A stretch of 32,953 nt of DNA. It comes from an uncultured Erysipelotrichaceae bacterium. GTDB lineage: Bacteria > Bacillota_I > Bacilli_A > Erysipelotrichales > Erysipelotrichaceae. How positions within the stretch are numbered: position 1 is the first letter of the stretch; each line of letters starts with the position of its first letter. A program made the translations under genes and the position numbers. This document shows positions 23,218 through 32,364 of this stretch, piece by piece. Under the pieces are notes generated by a model, which saw only the letters and a list, made by a program, of their open reading frames with translations, searched no databases and was not told the origin of the DNA. Where the stretch lies: contig CACXDM010000045.1 in assembly GCA_902766435.1 (NCBI GenBank), positions 1-32,953 on the forward strand. The letters run 5' to 3'.

Positions 23218-26154
23218 ATGTTTTTAAAGCGCATAGAAATGCAGGGATTTAAATCATTTGCGGATAAAACCGTGATATCGTTCGAACATTCGATCACCGG
23301 CGTGGTCGGACCGAACGGATGCGGTAAATCCAATATTGCCGATGCAGTAAGATGGGTACTGGGCGAACAGAGCGCCAAAAGTCTGCGCGGTGAAAAAATG
23401 AATGATGTAATCTTTTCCGGGAGCAGCGACCGACGCAGAGTCAATATGGCCGAAGTAACGCTTGTCTTTGACAATACCGGCAGAATTCTCAATCAGGACA
23501 AAGATGAGATTGAAGTGACAAGGCGGCTTTTCCGTGATTCCGGAGATGCCGAATATCTGATTAACAGAAAGAATGTCCGTCTGCGTGATGTTGTGGATCT
23601 GTTTCTTGATACTGGACTGGGCAGAGATTCACTGAGTATCATTTCACAGGGAAATGTCATCTCCTTTGCCGAAGCAAAACCGCAGGACAGACGTGGCATT
23701 TTCGAAGAAGCAGCCGGCGTAGCCAAGTTTAAGAAAAGAAAGCTGGAATCTCTGGCAAAACTTGAGAGAACAAAGAATAATCTTGAACGTCTTCAGGATG
23801 TTCTGACAGAACTCGAAAGACAGGTGTCGCCCCTCAAAAGACAGGCGAGAAAGGCGGAGATTTACCGGGAAAAGAAAAAACGTCTGGAAGAAATAGAAAT
23901 TACCGTGCTTGTTAAGGATATCGAACAGATTCAGAGTGATATCGATTCGGCTGAAAGCACGCTCTTTGACATTGAATCACAGACTGCTCTGCTGCAGACA
24001 AACATCAATGTCAGTGAAACGAAAGTTCAGGAAAGCAGAAAACAGACTTCCGCGCTGGATCAGGAAATCGGTGATCTTCAGGATGAACTGATGGATAACT
24101 ACAGTCAGGTTCAGAATCTGGAAGCACGCCGCACCGAACTCGATGAAAGAAGGAAATACATCGTTCAGACCGGTTCGGCAGAACAGCAGAAAAAAGAACT
24201 GAAGGGCCTTCTTGATACGGCGGAATTCGAATACCGTGACAGACGTGACAGACTGGATACACTGAACACGGAAATGAAGCTGCTCTCTGAAAAACTCAGC
24301 AATAATGCCGTTGAGTTTATTGATAAAAAGAATGCCTATGATCAGGAATCTTCCCGTCTGCGCGGACTGGAAAACAGAATGAATGTTCTTGAACAGCTGA
24401 TGAAGAATCCTTTCAATAATCAGGCCGGAATCAGGTCGGTCATGGACAACAAACACGCCCTGAACGGTATTCTCGGTGTTGTCGGTCAGGTTTTCGAAAT
24501 CGAAAGCGGTTTTGAAGAGGCAATTGCCACGGCTCTCGGCGGGGCGATGAATAATATCGTCACTGTCAATGAACAGGCCGCAAGAGATGCAATCCGGTTT
24601 CTGAACCGGAATATGAGCGGCAGAGCCACATTCCTTCCGCTTACGGTCTGTCAGCCGAGATATGTCAGCCGCGAAAACAGAATCATCTGTGAAAATACAA
24701 AAGGATTCATCGGAACAGCTGATGAATTTGTCAGATGTGATGATACCTTTATCCCGGTTGCCGAAAGTCTTCTGAAGAATGTTCTGGTTGCGGAAAACAT
24801 GGAATGCGGCAACGAACTCTCTGCTCTGACAAAACGGTTTTATAAGATCGTCACACTCAACGGAGAAGTTATTCACCGCGGCGGTTCAATGACCGGCGGC
24901 AAGACAAAGCGTGACACGAATATCGTTACCATGCGGAAAGAATATGATCAGATCCGTTCTGATCTGGATACCCAGCGCGCCAAAGTAAGAATTGCCCAGC
25001 GTGAAATGGAACAGACGGATTATGACAAGCTGAATATCACACAGGAACTGCAGGAAAAACGGTATGCGGCAGCATCTCTCGAGCCGATTGTGGATGCTAA
25101 ACTCGCGAAATATCAGAAACTGCAGAATGATTATTCACTTCTTGTCCCGGATGGAAATGAAACGGACACACACGTTGATGAACTGGTTGCGGAATTGAAT
25201 AAGGCTTATTCAAGGCGTGATGAAATCACCAATGAAATCAAGAATAAACGTATTCTCCGCAATTCCGTCAGTCAGGACGCAGAACGTAAAGAACAGCAGC
25301 TGAAACAGATGCGGGGTGACCTCAGAAGAGCAGAAGCATCAGAAAACGCAATCAGAATTGACAAGAGCAGACTGGAAACCAGACTGGAGACAAATCTGCA
25401 GCGTCTTGCTTCCGAATACCAGCTCACCTACGAATTTGCCAGAACCAGAGTGACGGATCAGCCGGTTGAAAATGCCAGGGAAGAAGTATCACTGCTCAGA
25501 GCAGATATCGAAAGACTCGGCAATATCAACATGGAGGCACCTGAAGAGTATACTAAAGTCAATGAACGTTATGAGTCTTTGAAAAACAACATCGAAGAAC
25601 TGACGCTCAGCCGTGATAAGATTCTGTCCACGATAGATGAAATGGACACCGTCATGAAGAAGCAGTTCAAGGAGATGTTCGATAAGATCAACACCGAGTT
25701 CAACAATACTTTCCGTCATCTTTACGGCGGCGGAAAAGCATATCTTATTCTTCAGGATCCTTCTGATCTGCTTGGCAGCGGTATCGATATCGATGCCCAG
25801 CCGCCCGGAAAAGCAGTACAGAACAATATGCTGTTCAGCGGCGGTGAAAAGAGTCTGATTGCTTTATGCGTATTGTTTGCTATCCTGAAGGTCAAACCGG
25901 TACCGCTCGTTATTCTGGACGAAGTTGAAGCAGCGCTTGATCCTGGAAATGTTGAACGGTTTGCCCAGTATCTTCATCAGTATACGAACCAGACACAGTT
26001 TATCGTTGTTACACACAGACCCGGTACCATGGAAAATGCCGATGTTCTCTACGGTGTAACCATGCAGCACCGCGGTGTCAGCCAGATGCTGAAAGTGGAA
26101 CTCCGTGAAGCGCTTGATATGGCAGATCCGGAAACGGGAGAAAGGACATCATGA
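23218..26154 (+). CDS. smc: Chromosome segregation ATPase SMC (short-arm form)
   Basis: A 978-residue condensin subunit. Head N-part: LKRIEMQGFKSFADK and Walker A GPNGCGKS (31-38). The first coiled coil spans about 165-405, the hinge about 415-560 (from GILGVVGQVF to VIHRGGSMTGG), the second coil about 570-810. Head C-part: signature FSGGEK near 873 and Walker B LVILDEVEAALD near 897. Total length is about 200 residues below Bacillus Smc (about 1186), with both arms shortened and the hinge kept; this resembles mollicute P115 from memory. Together with ScpA/ScpB (not in the window) it compacts DNA. It has its own promoter and overlaps ftsY by four bases (ATGA). Confidence 0.96.
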   Translation: MFLKRIEMQGFKSFADKTVISFEHSITGVVGPNGCGKSNIADAVRWVLGEQSAKSLRGEKMNDVIFSGSSDRRRVNMAEVTLVFDNTGRILNQDKDEIEVTRRLFRDSGDAEYLINRKNVRLRDVVDLFLDTGLGRDSLSIISQGNVISFAEAKPQDRRGIFEEAAGVAKFKKRKLESLAKLERTKNNLERLQDVLTELERQVSPLKRQARKAEIYREKKKRLEEIEITVLVKDIEQIQSDIDSAESTLFDIESQTALLQTNINVSETKVQESRKQTSALDQEIGDLQDELMDNYSQVQNLEARRTELDERRKYIVQTGSAEQQKKELKGLLDTAEFEYRDRRDRLDTLNTEMKLLSEKLSNNAVEFIDKKNAYDQESSRLRGLENRMNVLEQLMKNPFNNQAGIRSVMDNKHALNGILGVVGQVFEIESGFEEAIATALGGAMNNIVTVNEQAARDAIRFLNRNMSGRATFLPLTVCQPRYVSRENRIICENTKGFIGTADEFVRCDDTFIPVAESLLKNVLVAENMECGNELSALTKRFYKIVTLNGEVIHRGGSMTGGKTKRDTNIVTMRKEYDQIRSDLDTQRAKVRIAQREMEQTDYDKLNITQELQEKRYAAASLEPIVDAKLAKYQKLQNDYSLLVPDGNETDTHVDELVAELNKAYSRRDEITNEIKNKRILRNSVSQDAERKEQQLKQMRGDLRRAEASENAIRIDKSRLETRLETNLQRLASEYQLTYEFARTRVTDQPVENAREEVSLLRADIERLGNINMEAPEEYTKVNERYESLKNNIEELTLSRDKILSTIDEMDTVMKKQFKEMFDKINTEFNNTFRHLYGGGKAYLILQDPSDLLGSGIDIDAQPPGKAVQNNMLFSGGEKSLIALCVLFAILKVKPVPLVILDEVEAALDPGNVERFAQYLHQYTNQTQFIVVTHRPGTMENADVLYGVTMQHRGVSQMLKVELREALDMADPETGERTS

Positions 26155-27122
26155 GTTTTTTAAGCAAGCTAAAGGAAAAATTCACTAAGAAAAAGGATCA
26201 GGCCCAGTATCTCAGCGGATTTCAGAAATCAAAACAGACATTCGGCGATCAGCTGAATGAGATGCAGTATGATTTCAAGGGTGTCGATGATGATTTTCTT
26301 GAACAGCTGACAATCATCCTGCTGGAGAGTGATGTCGGAATCGAGACAGCTGATCTGATCTGCGACAGATTTAAGGAAAAATGTGATGCATATCCTTCAC
26401 TGACATTCCATTGGGCAATGAACTTTCTGATTGAAACAATGAAGGAAATATACGAAGAGTATCCGGATACGGAAATTCAGTACAATGAAAACGGTCCGAC
26501 AGTCATCCTTCTTGAAGGTGTCAACGGCAGCGGCAAAACGACTACAGCCGCCAAACTGGCCCAGATGTATCAGAAAGAAGGGAAGACAGTTGCCTTTACG
26601 GCTGCCGATACATTCCGTGCCGGAGCAATCGACCAGATGGCCAAATGGGGTGAACGTCTGAATGTTCCCTGTATCAAGGGACGGGAAAACGGTGACCCGA
26701 GTGCGGCAATCGTAGACGGATGCCGTTACGCAAAGGAAAACGGTATTGATATTCTTCTCTGCGATACGGCCGGCAGACTGCAGAATAAAGTCAATCTCAT
26801 GAATGAGCTGAAGAAGATGAACCGTGTTTCAGCCCGTGAAATTGAAGGTGCGCCGCACAATATCTGGCTTGTTCTCGATGCGACAACCGGCCAGAACGGT
26901 CTTTCCCAGGCTCAGGTTTTTGCGGATTCAACAACACTTTCAGGTATTATTCTGACCAAGATGGACGGTACGGCAAAGGGCGGTATTGTCCTTGCGATCA
27001 AGCATAAACTGCATCTTCCTGTTCTGTTTATCGGACTGGGCGAACAGCCGGAAGATTTAAGGCCGTTTGACCTTGACGGTTATCTCTACAGCATCTCCGA
27101 AGGACTCGATCATGGAGAATAA
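26151..27122 (+). CDS. ftsY: Signal recognition particle receptor FtsY
   Basis: A 323-residue SRP GTPase that docks the ribosome-SRP complex at the membrane. A short basic N-terminus SFLSKLKEKFTKKK replaces the long acidic A domain of enterobacterial FtsY. The N domain covers about 40-100. G motifs: GVNGSGKTT (about 121-129), DTFRAGAIDQ, DTAGR, TKMDGTAKGG and the closing GLGEQPEDLRPFD. It follows smc with an ATGA overlap, the standard smc-ftsY order, and overlaps ylxM by 11 bases. Confidence 0.97.
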   Translation: MSFLSKLKEKFTKKKDQAQYLSGFQKSKQTFGDQLNEMQYDFKGVDDDFLEQLTIILLESDVGIETADLICDRFKEKCDAYPSLTFHWAMNFLIETMKEIYEEYPDTEIQYNENGPTVILLEGVNGSGKTTTAAKLAQMYQKEGKTVAFTAADTFRAGAIDQMAKWGERLNVPCIKGRENGDPSAAIVDGCRYAKENGIDILLCDTAGRLQNKVNLMNELKKMNRVSAREIEGAPHNIWLVLDATTGQNGLSQAQVFADSTTLSGIILTKMDGTAKGGIVLAIKHKLHLPVLFIGLGEQPEDLRPFDLDGYLYSISEGLDHGE

Positions 27123-27447
27123 GTTTTATGTTAACCGTCTGCTGGATTTTTATGGTACTCTTTTAACAGATAAGCAAAGATCAGTCTGCAGCTACTACTA
27201 CCGGGATGACTACTCTCTGCAGGAAATATCCGAAATCGCCGGTATTTCCCGGAGCGGTGTTCTGGATATGATTCAGCGCTGCCGGAAAAAAATGGAAAGC
27301 TATGAGAAGAATCTTCATCTGGCGGAATCATTTGACAGACGAATACAGATCTATGAAAAGATCAGGAGTCTCTCCTCTCAGGAAGTATCTGATTTGATTG
27401 ATCAATGTATAGAAACGGAAATATTCGAGGTGGAAAATTATGAGTAA
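27112..27447 (+). CDS. ylxM: YlxM/p13-like SRP-associated HTH protein
   Basis: A 111-residue helix-turn-helix protein of the UPF0122 family. LLDFYGTLLTDKQRSVCSYYYRDDYSLQEISEIAGISRSGVLDMIQRCRKKM matches YlxM, a sigma-like HTH found beside ffh or ftsY and linked to SRP function. I start at ATG 27112 because AAGGA lies seven bases before it and the upstream ATG at 27067 would add 15 residues inside ftsY. Usually ffh follows; here ackA follows with an eight-base overlap, so ffh is not in this window. Confidence 0.9.
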   Translation: MENKFYVNRLLDFYGTLLTDKQRSVCSYYYRDDYSLQEISEIAGISRSGVLDMIQRCRKKMESYEKNLHLAESFDRRIQIYEKIRSLSSQEVSDLIDQCIETEIFEVENYE

Positions 27448-28636
27448 GGTTATTTCAGTAAACTCAGGGTCATCATCCCTGAAATTTCAGTTGTTTGACA
27501 TGCCTTCCGAAGAGGTTCTCTGTTCGGGACAGGCAGAACGGATCGGCCAGGACATGGGCGCATTCACCATTAAATTCAACGGTGAAAAGAAAACCAAGAC
27601 GCTTCCTCTTCCTGACCATAAGAAGGCAGTTGAGATTCTGCTCGCTTCTCTGACGGAATACGGCATCGTTAAGGATCTTGATGAAATCAAAGGCGCCGGT
27701 CACAGAATTGTCCAGGGCGGTTCCTATTTCAGTGAATCCGAGAAAGTTACACCGGAAGTTGTGGCACGTGTTGATGAACTCGCTGAACTCGCACCTCTGC
27801 ATAACCATGCTCATCTTGTATGTTATGAAGCATTCAAGGAAGCACTTCCCGAAATCGGACATGTATTTGTATTTGATACGGCATTCCATCAGTCCATGGG
27901 ACCTGAATCCTATCTTTTCCCGGTTCCTTATGACTGGTATACACAGTATAAGATCCGCAGATACGGCGCGCACGGAACAAGCCACTGGTATGTAAACAGA
28001 CGTACTGCCGAACTGATGGGAAAGAATGTTGACGATCTCAACATGATTACATGCCATCTTGGCAACGGTGCTTCCATAACTGCAATCAAGGGCGGAAAAG
28101 TCATCAACACATCCATGGGTCTTACTCCGCTCGGCGGCATTATGATGGGAACACGTTCCGGTGATATTGATCCGACAATCGTATTCTACATGATGAAAAA
28201 ACTCGAATGCACACCTGACGAAATGGATACATTCCTGAATAAGAGATCAGGTATGCTCGGCGTTTCCGGAATCAGCTCTGACGCAAGAGATATTCAGGCA
28301 GCTGTTGATGAAAACAATGAACGTGCAATTCTCACTGTTAATCTGTATACAAACAGAGTAGTCAACGTTGTCGGCGGATACTATATGGAACTTGGTCACA
28401 CGGATGCAATCGTATTTACAGCCGGACTCGGAGAAAATGATACAAATACACGTGAGAGGATCTTAAAGGGTCTTGAAGAAGGCATGGGCCTCAGCATTGA
28501 CTATGAACTCAATAAGAAGATCCGCGGTGAAGAATGCCTCATTTCCAAGCCTGATTCAAAGGTCGCTGTCTATGTCATTCCGACAAATGAAGAACTCGTG
28601 ATTGCCAGAGACACCGTACGTATTCTCGGCTTATGA
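27440..28636 (+). CDS. ackA: Acetate kinase
   Basis: A 398-residue ASKHA kinase making ATP and acetate from acetyl phosphate and ADP, the last step of acetate fermentation. Visible: VNSGSSSLKFQLF at the start, FDTAFH, RRYGAHGTSH, CHLGNGASITAI, NTSMGLTPLGGIMMGTRSGDIDP and FTAGLGEND. Length is standard. GAGGTGG precedes the ATG by six bases. It overlaps ylxM (8 bases) and the phosphoesterase gene (4 bases). No pta gene is in the window. Confidence 0.97.
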   Translation: MSKVISVNSGSSSLKFQLFDMPSEEVLCSGQAERIGQDMGAFTIKFNGEKKTKTLPLPDHKKAVEILLASLTEYGIVKDLDEIKGAGHRIVQGGSYFSESEKVTPEVVARVDELAELAPLHNHAHLVCYEAFKEALPEIGHVFVFDTAFHQSMGPESYLFPVPYDWYTQYKIRRYGAHGTSHWYVNRRTAELMGKNVDDLNMITCHLGNGASITAIKGGKVINTSMGLTPLGGIMMGTRSGDIDPTIVFYMMKKLECTPDEMDTFLNKRSGMLGVSGISSDARDIQAAVDENNERAILTVNLYTNRVVNVVGGYYMELGHTDAIVFTAGLGENDTNTRERILKGLEEGMGLSIDYELNKKIRGEECLISKPDSKVAVYVIPTNEELVIARDTVRILGL

Positions 28637-29589
28637 TGAACTGTTCTGTACTGACTAAGCTGATTGACCGTTATGAAGTGATTACAATATTCCGGCATGA
28701 AAATCCTGACTGTGATGCCATGGGCTCCCAGTTCGGTCTGAAAAAATGGATTGAGGATAATTATGACGGGAAAATGGTTTTTGCGCTCGGTAATGGCACC
28801 TGCAGTCAGACGGTTTATCCGGAAAAAGATGTGGCTGCCGATGAAGTGATCAAAGACTCTCTTGCCATTGTTCTTGATACAGCAAATCCCGAACGTGTCG
28901 ATGATCAGCGTTATGCGCTTGCGGATACAGTCGTTAAACTGGATCATCATCCCAATGCGACGCCTTTCGGTGATTATATCCTTGTCAATGACAAAGCGGC
29001 AGCAACATGTGAAATCCTTGCATTTTACTTTGCTCAGGAAAAAGATAAGATCACTTCCGCTAAAACAGCTGAATATCTGTACGAAGGACTGCTGACAGAC
29101 ACATTGTGCTTCAAAACGAACAATACTACGTCTGAAACACTGCAGGCAGCCTCTTATCTTGCTGGTTTCGGCATAGATCTGAATCAGATCAACAGGAACC
29201 TGTTCGATAAATCCTATGACGACTTCCGTTTCTCAACATATATAAGAGATAGAGTCAAAGTGACTGAGAATAAAAAGATCGGTTATATCATTCTTGAAGA
29301 AGAGGATCTCCATAAATGGCATTTATCCGGTCATGAAGCAAGAAACTTTATTGATGAGCTGGGAAACATCAAGGAATTCCGGGCATGGGCAATCTTTACT
29401 GCATCGAAAGGGGAGAAGGGACTGTATGACGGTTCTCTCCGCTCGAAAAAAATATTTGTGAATAAAATTGCCTATCTCTATAACGGCGGCGGTCATAACA
29501 ACGCTGCAGGTCTTAAAAAGGTAACAAAAGATCAGATTGATGAAATTATCTATCTGATGCAGAATGCAATCAAAGAAAGTGAGAAATAA
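28633..29589 (+). CDS. nrnA: DHH/DHHA1 phosphoesterase, NrnA-like
   Basis: A 318-residue two-domain enzyme. Metal motifs: RHENPDCDAMGS (21-32), D82 in VLDTAN, and the DHH motif D104-H105-H106 in KLDHHPN. The C-terminal DHHA1 part has GGGHNNAAG for nucleotide binding. The family breaks nanoRNA, pAp and cyclic-di-AMP products; without the extra membrane/PAS parts of GdpP this fits the soluble NrnA/PDE2 kind. ATGATG at the start overlaps the ackA stop (ATGA), with no clear SD, so coupling is likely. It ends inside a strong terminator stem. Confidence 0.9.
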   Translation: MMNCSVLTKLIDRYEVITIFRHENPDCDAMGSQFGLKKWIEDNYDGKMVFALGNGTCSQTVYPEKDVAADEVIKDSLAIVLDTANPERVDDQRYALADTVVKLDHHPNATPFGDYILVNDKAAATCEILAFYFAQEKDKITSAKTAEYLYEGLLTDTLCFKTNNTTSETLQAASYLAGFGIDLNQINRNLFDKSYDDFRFSTYIRDRVKVTENKKIGYIILEEEDLHKWHLSGHEARNFIDELGNIKEFRAWAIFTASKGEKGLYDGSLRSKKIFVNKIAYLYNGGGHNNAAGLKKVTKDQIDEIIYLMQNAIKESEK

Positions 29590-29603
29590 TTCTCACTTTT
29601 TAT
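29576..29603 (+). terminator. Intrinsic terminator overlapping the nrnA stop
   Basis: AAAGTGAGAA (29576-29585), loop ATAA, TTCTCACTTT (29590-29599), then TTTA. The left arm is coding sequence and the loop holds the stop codon, so the terminator begins inside the gene. Confidence 0.85.
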
Positions 29604-29626
29604 TTGTGATGTTGTTCACAAATAAA
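29599..29626. repeat. Perfect inverted repeat just after the nrnA terminator
   Basis: TTTATTTGTGA (29599-29609), loop TGTTGT, TCACAAATAAA (29616-29626), 11 matched pairs. It shares the T tract of the first terminator, so the two hairpins are in tandem. It may be a backup terminator, an RNA 3' end protector or a protein site. Confidence 0.6.
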
Positions 29627-30182
29627 TACATGAAAAGGGATAAGCAAAGAATAAATTACAGCATCATAATCATCAGCATGTAATTGTAAACTACTTACTT
29701 CAGGACTTCATCAGAAGCATCACCGAATAATCTGTAATGAATAAAAGAAACGAAACATGATCAGTATACAGTTTATATATTCATATTTAACCGGACTGAA
29801 CCGTTGTAATATACTGCCGTCTGAACCGGATATGAGATGTGAAAAGTATTCGTTTAAAGATATAAGATACACATATCTGCCGACAGCAGAAAAGAAACAG
29901 TGACATTAAGTATTACATAAATCAAAAGATATTAGACAGAAAAAGACATGAGATATGAAATACTGCATCATATGAAAAAGAAAGATGAATAAAAACAATA
30001 AAGTAATACAGCATGTATAAAACGCGGAAAAGTCAGTATTTATGCGGGTTTTGAGGCGTTTTGAATCAAAACTTATAGTATATACTATGTCGCATAATGT
30101 ATGTTATTAATGTTTTATATATACTATATCTTTGCCCGGGGTGAAGTGCCCCACACACTGACAAATAACACAGATAAACAAA
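29627..30182. other. Gene-free AT-rich convergent intergenic region
   Basis: About 556 bases between two convergent units. No open frame with an SD and no recognisable RNA gene is seen. It is A-rich on the plus strand with repeated short AAAAG/GATAT runs, unlike the coding DNA on both sides. Its right half holds the inverted-repeat cluster listed separately and a GGGGTGAAGTGCCCC hairpin at about 30138-30152. It may be a decayed gene or a site for an untranslated RNA, but nothing decides this. Confidence 0.5.
30048..30088. repeat. Cluster of inverted and direct repeats (operator-like)
   Basis: GTTTTGA (30048-30054), GGC, GTTTTGA (30058-30064), A, TCAAAAC (30066-30072): two direct copies and one inverted copy of a 7-mer. 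Three bases later comes the perfect palindrome ATAGTATATACTAT (30075-30088), whose half TATATACTAT recurs at 30118-30127. Such density suggests protein binding, but no gene start lies near it. Confidence 0.45.
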
Positions 30183-30203
30183 AATACCGGAATAACCGGT
30201 ATT
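30180..30203 (-). terminator. Intrinsic terminator of the protease unit
   Basis: On the minus strand AATACCGG (30203-30196), loop TTATT, CCGGTATT (30190-30183), then TTT, so the 3' side ends in a run of five T. It lies about eight bases after the protease stop. Confidence 0.75.
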
Positions 30204-30210
30204 CAGTGAA

Positions 30211-31158
30211 TCATTCATATTTCTTTTCCAGAATGAAGTCGTAAAGCTCGTCATTGATTCTGCGGGCGATATTATGTGAATTATCCCACGCGCTGGCAAT
30301 ATTAATTGCTGTAGCGTAGTAATCGTTGTCAAATAACGGACAGCCGCTGTAGCCGGGCTCGGTATCTGCATTGTGATCAAAATTATAATGAGTAATGTTG
30401 GAGACCCATCCGTAATCGGCTTTCATCACACCGTTTCTGTAACCGACAAGATTATACCCGCTGCTTGCCAGATCACTGTCAGTTAATGATGCTATTCCGA
30501 AATATCCTGTTGTATCCCCTACATTCCACTGCATCTGAACAAGACCGTAATCCCACTGCTCGGCACCTTTTGTATAACCGTCAGGGAAATCTGTTCCGTA
30601 CCAGTATGTTGTTCCGTCACTGTATTTCAGAAAATAGTTATAGTCATCTTTATATCCGAAATAGAAATCAATATAGTCAGCACCCTGATGGTGATCAGTA
30701 CACATCAGACAGTGACCGGCGGTCAGCAGTGTTTTCGGTCCGACCATGTATCCGGTTCCCGTTGAAGAGCATCCGCAGCGCATATGGATCTTCATATATG
30801 CAATGCAGGAGAACGGATACGCGCTTGTATCCGTAATCCTGACACGGTTATCACTTCCGATTACCGCCCTGTCGTAACGTTCTTCAGGGATATAGGATTC
30901 TTCATCTCCGTCGGATTCAATTTCTTTTACTTCCCAGTGACTGGACGCAATCGCTGCCTGAATGGACATGTCGGATCCGGGAGCGGCAGTACCGGTATAT
31001 TCTTCTGCCGGCTCAGATGCAGACACTTCTGAGTTGCTGTCAGCTGCAGAGACACTTCCCTGCTGTGAGGATGAAGCAGCTGATGTCCCAGGTGAAGTAC
31101 TGCACGAAGCAAGTGAAGCCGCTAATACGGCTGCGATGATTATTCTGTAATACTTCAT
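30211..31158 (-). CDS. V8-like (glutamyl endopeptidase type) serine protease lipoprotein
   Basis: A 315-residue secreted trypsin-fold protease. Signal peptide MKYYRIIIAAVLAASLASC has lipobox LASC with C19, so a membrane-tethered lipoprotein is predicted. A Ser/Ala-rich linker (20-60) precedes the protease. Triad: H149 in LLTAGHC, D203 in WDYGL, S271 in EPGYSGCPLF (GYSG where trypsins have GDSG). GTGYMVGPKTLLTAGHC matches glutamyl endopeptidases, but cleavage preference is not certain. Six or seven cysteines (RCGC, HCLMC, SGCP) could form disulfides or bind metal. AAAGGAG precedes the ATG; the deoB stop is 18 bases upstream, so it may be read with xerD-deoB. Confidence 0.85.
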   Translation of the reverse strand: MKYYRIIIAAVLAASLASCSTSPGTSAASSSQQGSVSAADSNSEVSASEPAEEYTGTAAPGSDMSIQAAIASSHWEVKEIESDGDEESYIPEERYDRAVIGSDNRVRITDTSAYPFSCIAYMKIHMRCGCSSTGTGYMVGPKTLLTAGHCLMCTDHHQGADYIDFYFGYKDDYNYFLKYSDGTTYWYGTDFPDGYTKGAEQWDYGLVQMQWNVGDTTGYFGIASLTDSDLASSGYNLVGYRNGVMKADYGWVSNITHYNFDHNADTEPGYSGCPLFDNDYYATAINIASAWDNSHNIARRINDELYDFILEKKYE

Positions 31159-31176
31159 AAATGCTCCTTTGTTTTG

Positions 31177-32364
31177 TCAGATCAGATATTTCATCAGTGA
31201 AGAACCGTTTTCCGGTTTTTCCAGTTTGAAGTTGTCCGCAATTGTTGCTCCGATATCCGCAAATGTACTGCCTTCTCTGAGCAAACCATATCCGGTGAAT
31301 GAGGGACTGTAGAGAATCAGCGGAACAAGTTCCCTTGTGTGGTCACTTCCCGTCCATGTGGGATCGTTACCGTGATCTGCAGTAACCATCAGAAGATCAT
31401 CATCATTCAGACGCTCAATCAGTTCTCCGAGTTTCTGATCAAACCGTTCCAGTTCCTCAGCGTAACCCTTCGGATTTCTTCTGTGGCCCCACTTTGCGTC
31501 AAAATCCACAAGATTCACAAAGCAGAGACCATGGAAATCTCTTGCCGCAATATCAATTGTCTGTTCCATTCCATGTACGCTGGAGTTGCTGTGAAGCGCC
31601 TCTGTCACGCCCTCACCGACAAATATATCATTGATTTTACCGACGGAAATCATGTCGAGTCCGGCATCCTTTATGCTGTTCAGCACTGTTCTTCCGATCG
31701 GCTTCAAAGCAAGATCATGCCTGTTTGAGGTACGTACGAACTGTCCTTTTTTCCGGCCTGTAAAGGGTCTCGCAATGACTCTGCCGACTTTCCATTCCGG
31801 CTTCATTGTGATCTCTCTTGCGATATCACAGCACCGCAGCAGTTCATCGAGTCCGAAGGTTTCCTCGCTTGCGGCGATCTGCAGAACAGAATCCGCTGAT
31901 GTATAGACGATCATCTCCCCTGTTTTCAGATGTCTTTCACCGAGTTCGTCTAGAATCTCGGTTCCGGAAGCAGCTTTATTGCCGATGACTTTATGACCGG
32001 TCTTTTCTTCCAGTTCTTTGATCAGATCATCCGGAAAACCCGTATCGGTAAAAGTGATAAACTTATCCGGCATATAGAGACCCATCATTTCCCAGTGTCC
32101 CGTCATCGTATCCTTTGAATTACTCTTCTCACGCAGTTTAAGATAGTAACCTGACGGATTCTTAACAGGAGGAATCTGTTCGATATGCTTCAGGTTAAAC
32201 GTACCCAGTTTCTGCATGACAGGCATCCTGAAGGATTTGACGGAAGACGCAATATGGCCTACCGTATCCGCCCCTTCGTCACCGAAAAGATATGAATCCG
32301 GAGCAGAACCGAATCCCCATGAATCAACAACAATCGTAAATACTCTCTTAAACCTATTCTTCAT
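31177..32364 (-). CDS. deoB: Phosphopentomutase
   Basis: A 395-residue alkaline-phosphatase-superfamily mutase that interconverts ribose-1- and ribose-5-phosphate (and deoxy forms) in nucleoside salvage. Visible: [15 protein letters not shown] with the first metal aspartate, [14 protein letters not shown] carrying the phosphorylated threonine, [30 protein letters not shown] and [18 protein letters not shown] for the metals. The W in DSWGFG is unusual against the common DSVGIG. The SD GGAGGTGATC (32380-32371) is fully complementary to the 16S 3' end. Its start overlaps xerD by 11 bases, the xerD-deoB order known from Bacillus (ripX-drm). Confidence 0.96.
   Translation of the reverse strand: MKNRFKRVFTIVVDSWGFGSAPDSYLFGDEGADTVGHIASSVKSFRMPVMQKLGTFNLKHIEQIPPVKNPSGYYLKLREKSNSKDTMTGHWEMMGLYMPDKFITFTDTGFPDDLIKELEEKTGHKVIGNKAASGTEILDELGERHLKTGEMIVYTSADSVLQIAASEETFGLDELLRCCDIAREITMKPEWKVGRVIARPFTGRKKGQFVRTSNRHDLALKPIGRTVLNSIKDAGLDMISVGKINDIFVGEGVTEALHSNSSVHGMEQTIDIAARDFHGLCFVNLVDFDAKWGHRRNPKGYAEELERFDQKLGELIERLNDDDLLMVTADHGNDPTWTGSDHTRELVPLILYSPSFTGYGLLREGSTFADIGATIADNFKLEKPENGSSLMKYLI

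Noticed and set aside
23977..24876. 299-codon minus-strand frame inside smc
   Set aside because: It is the mirror of the coiled coil and hinge coding region; no domain features, no SD.
31997..32130. Altered active site in phosphopentomutase (DTMTGHWE)
   Set aside because: DTMTGHWE is a known form of this motif in Firmicutes; the threonines needed remain.
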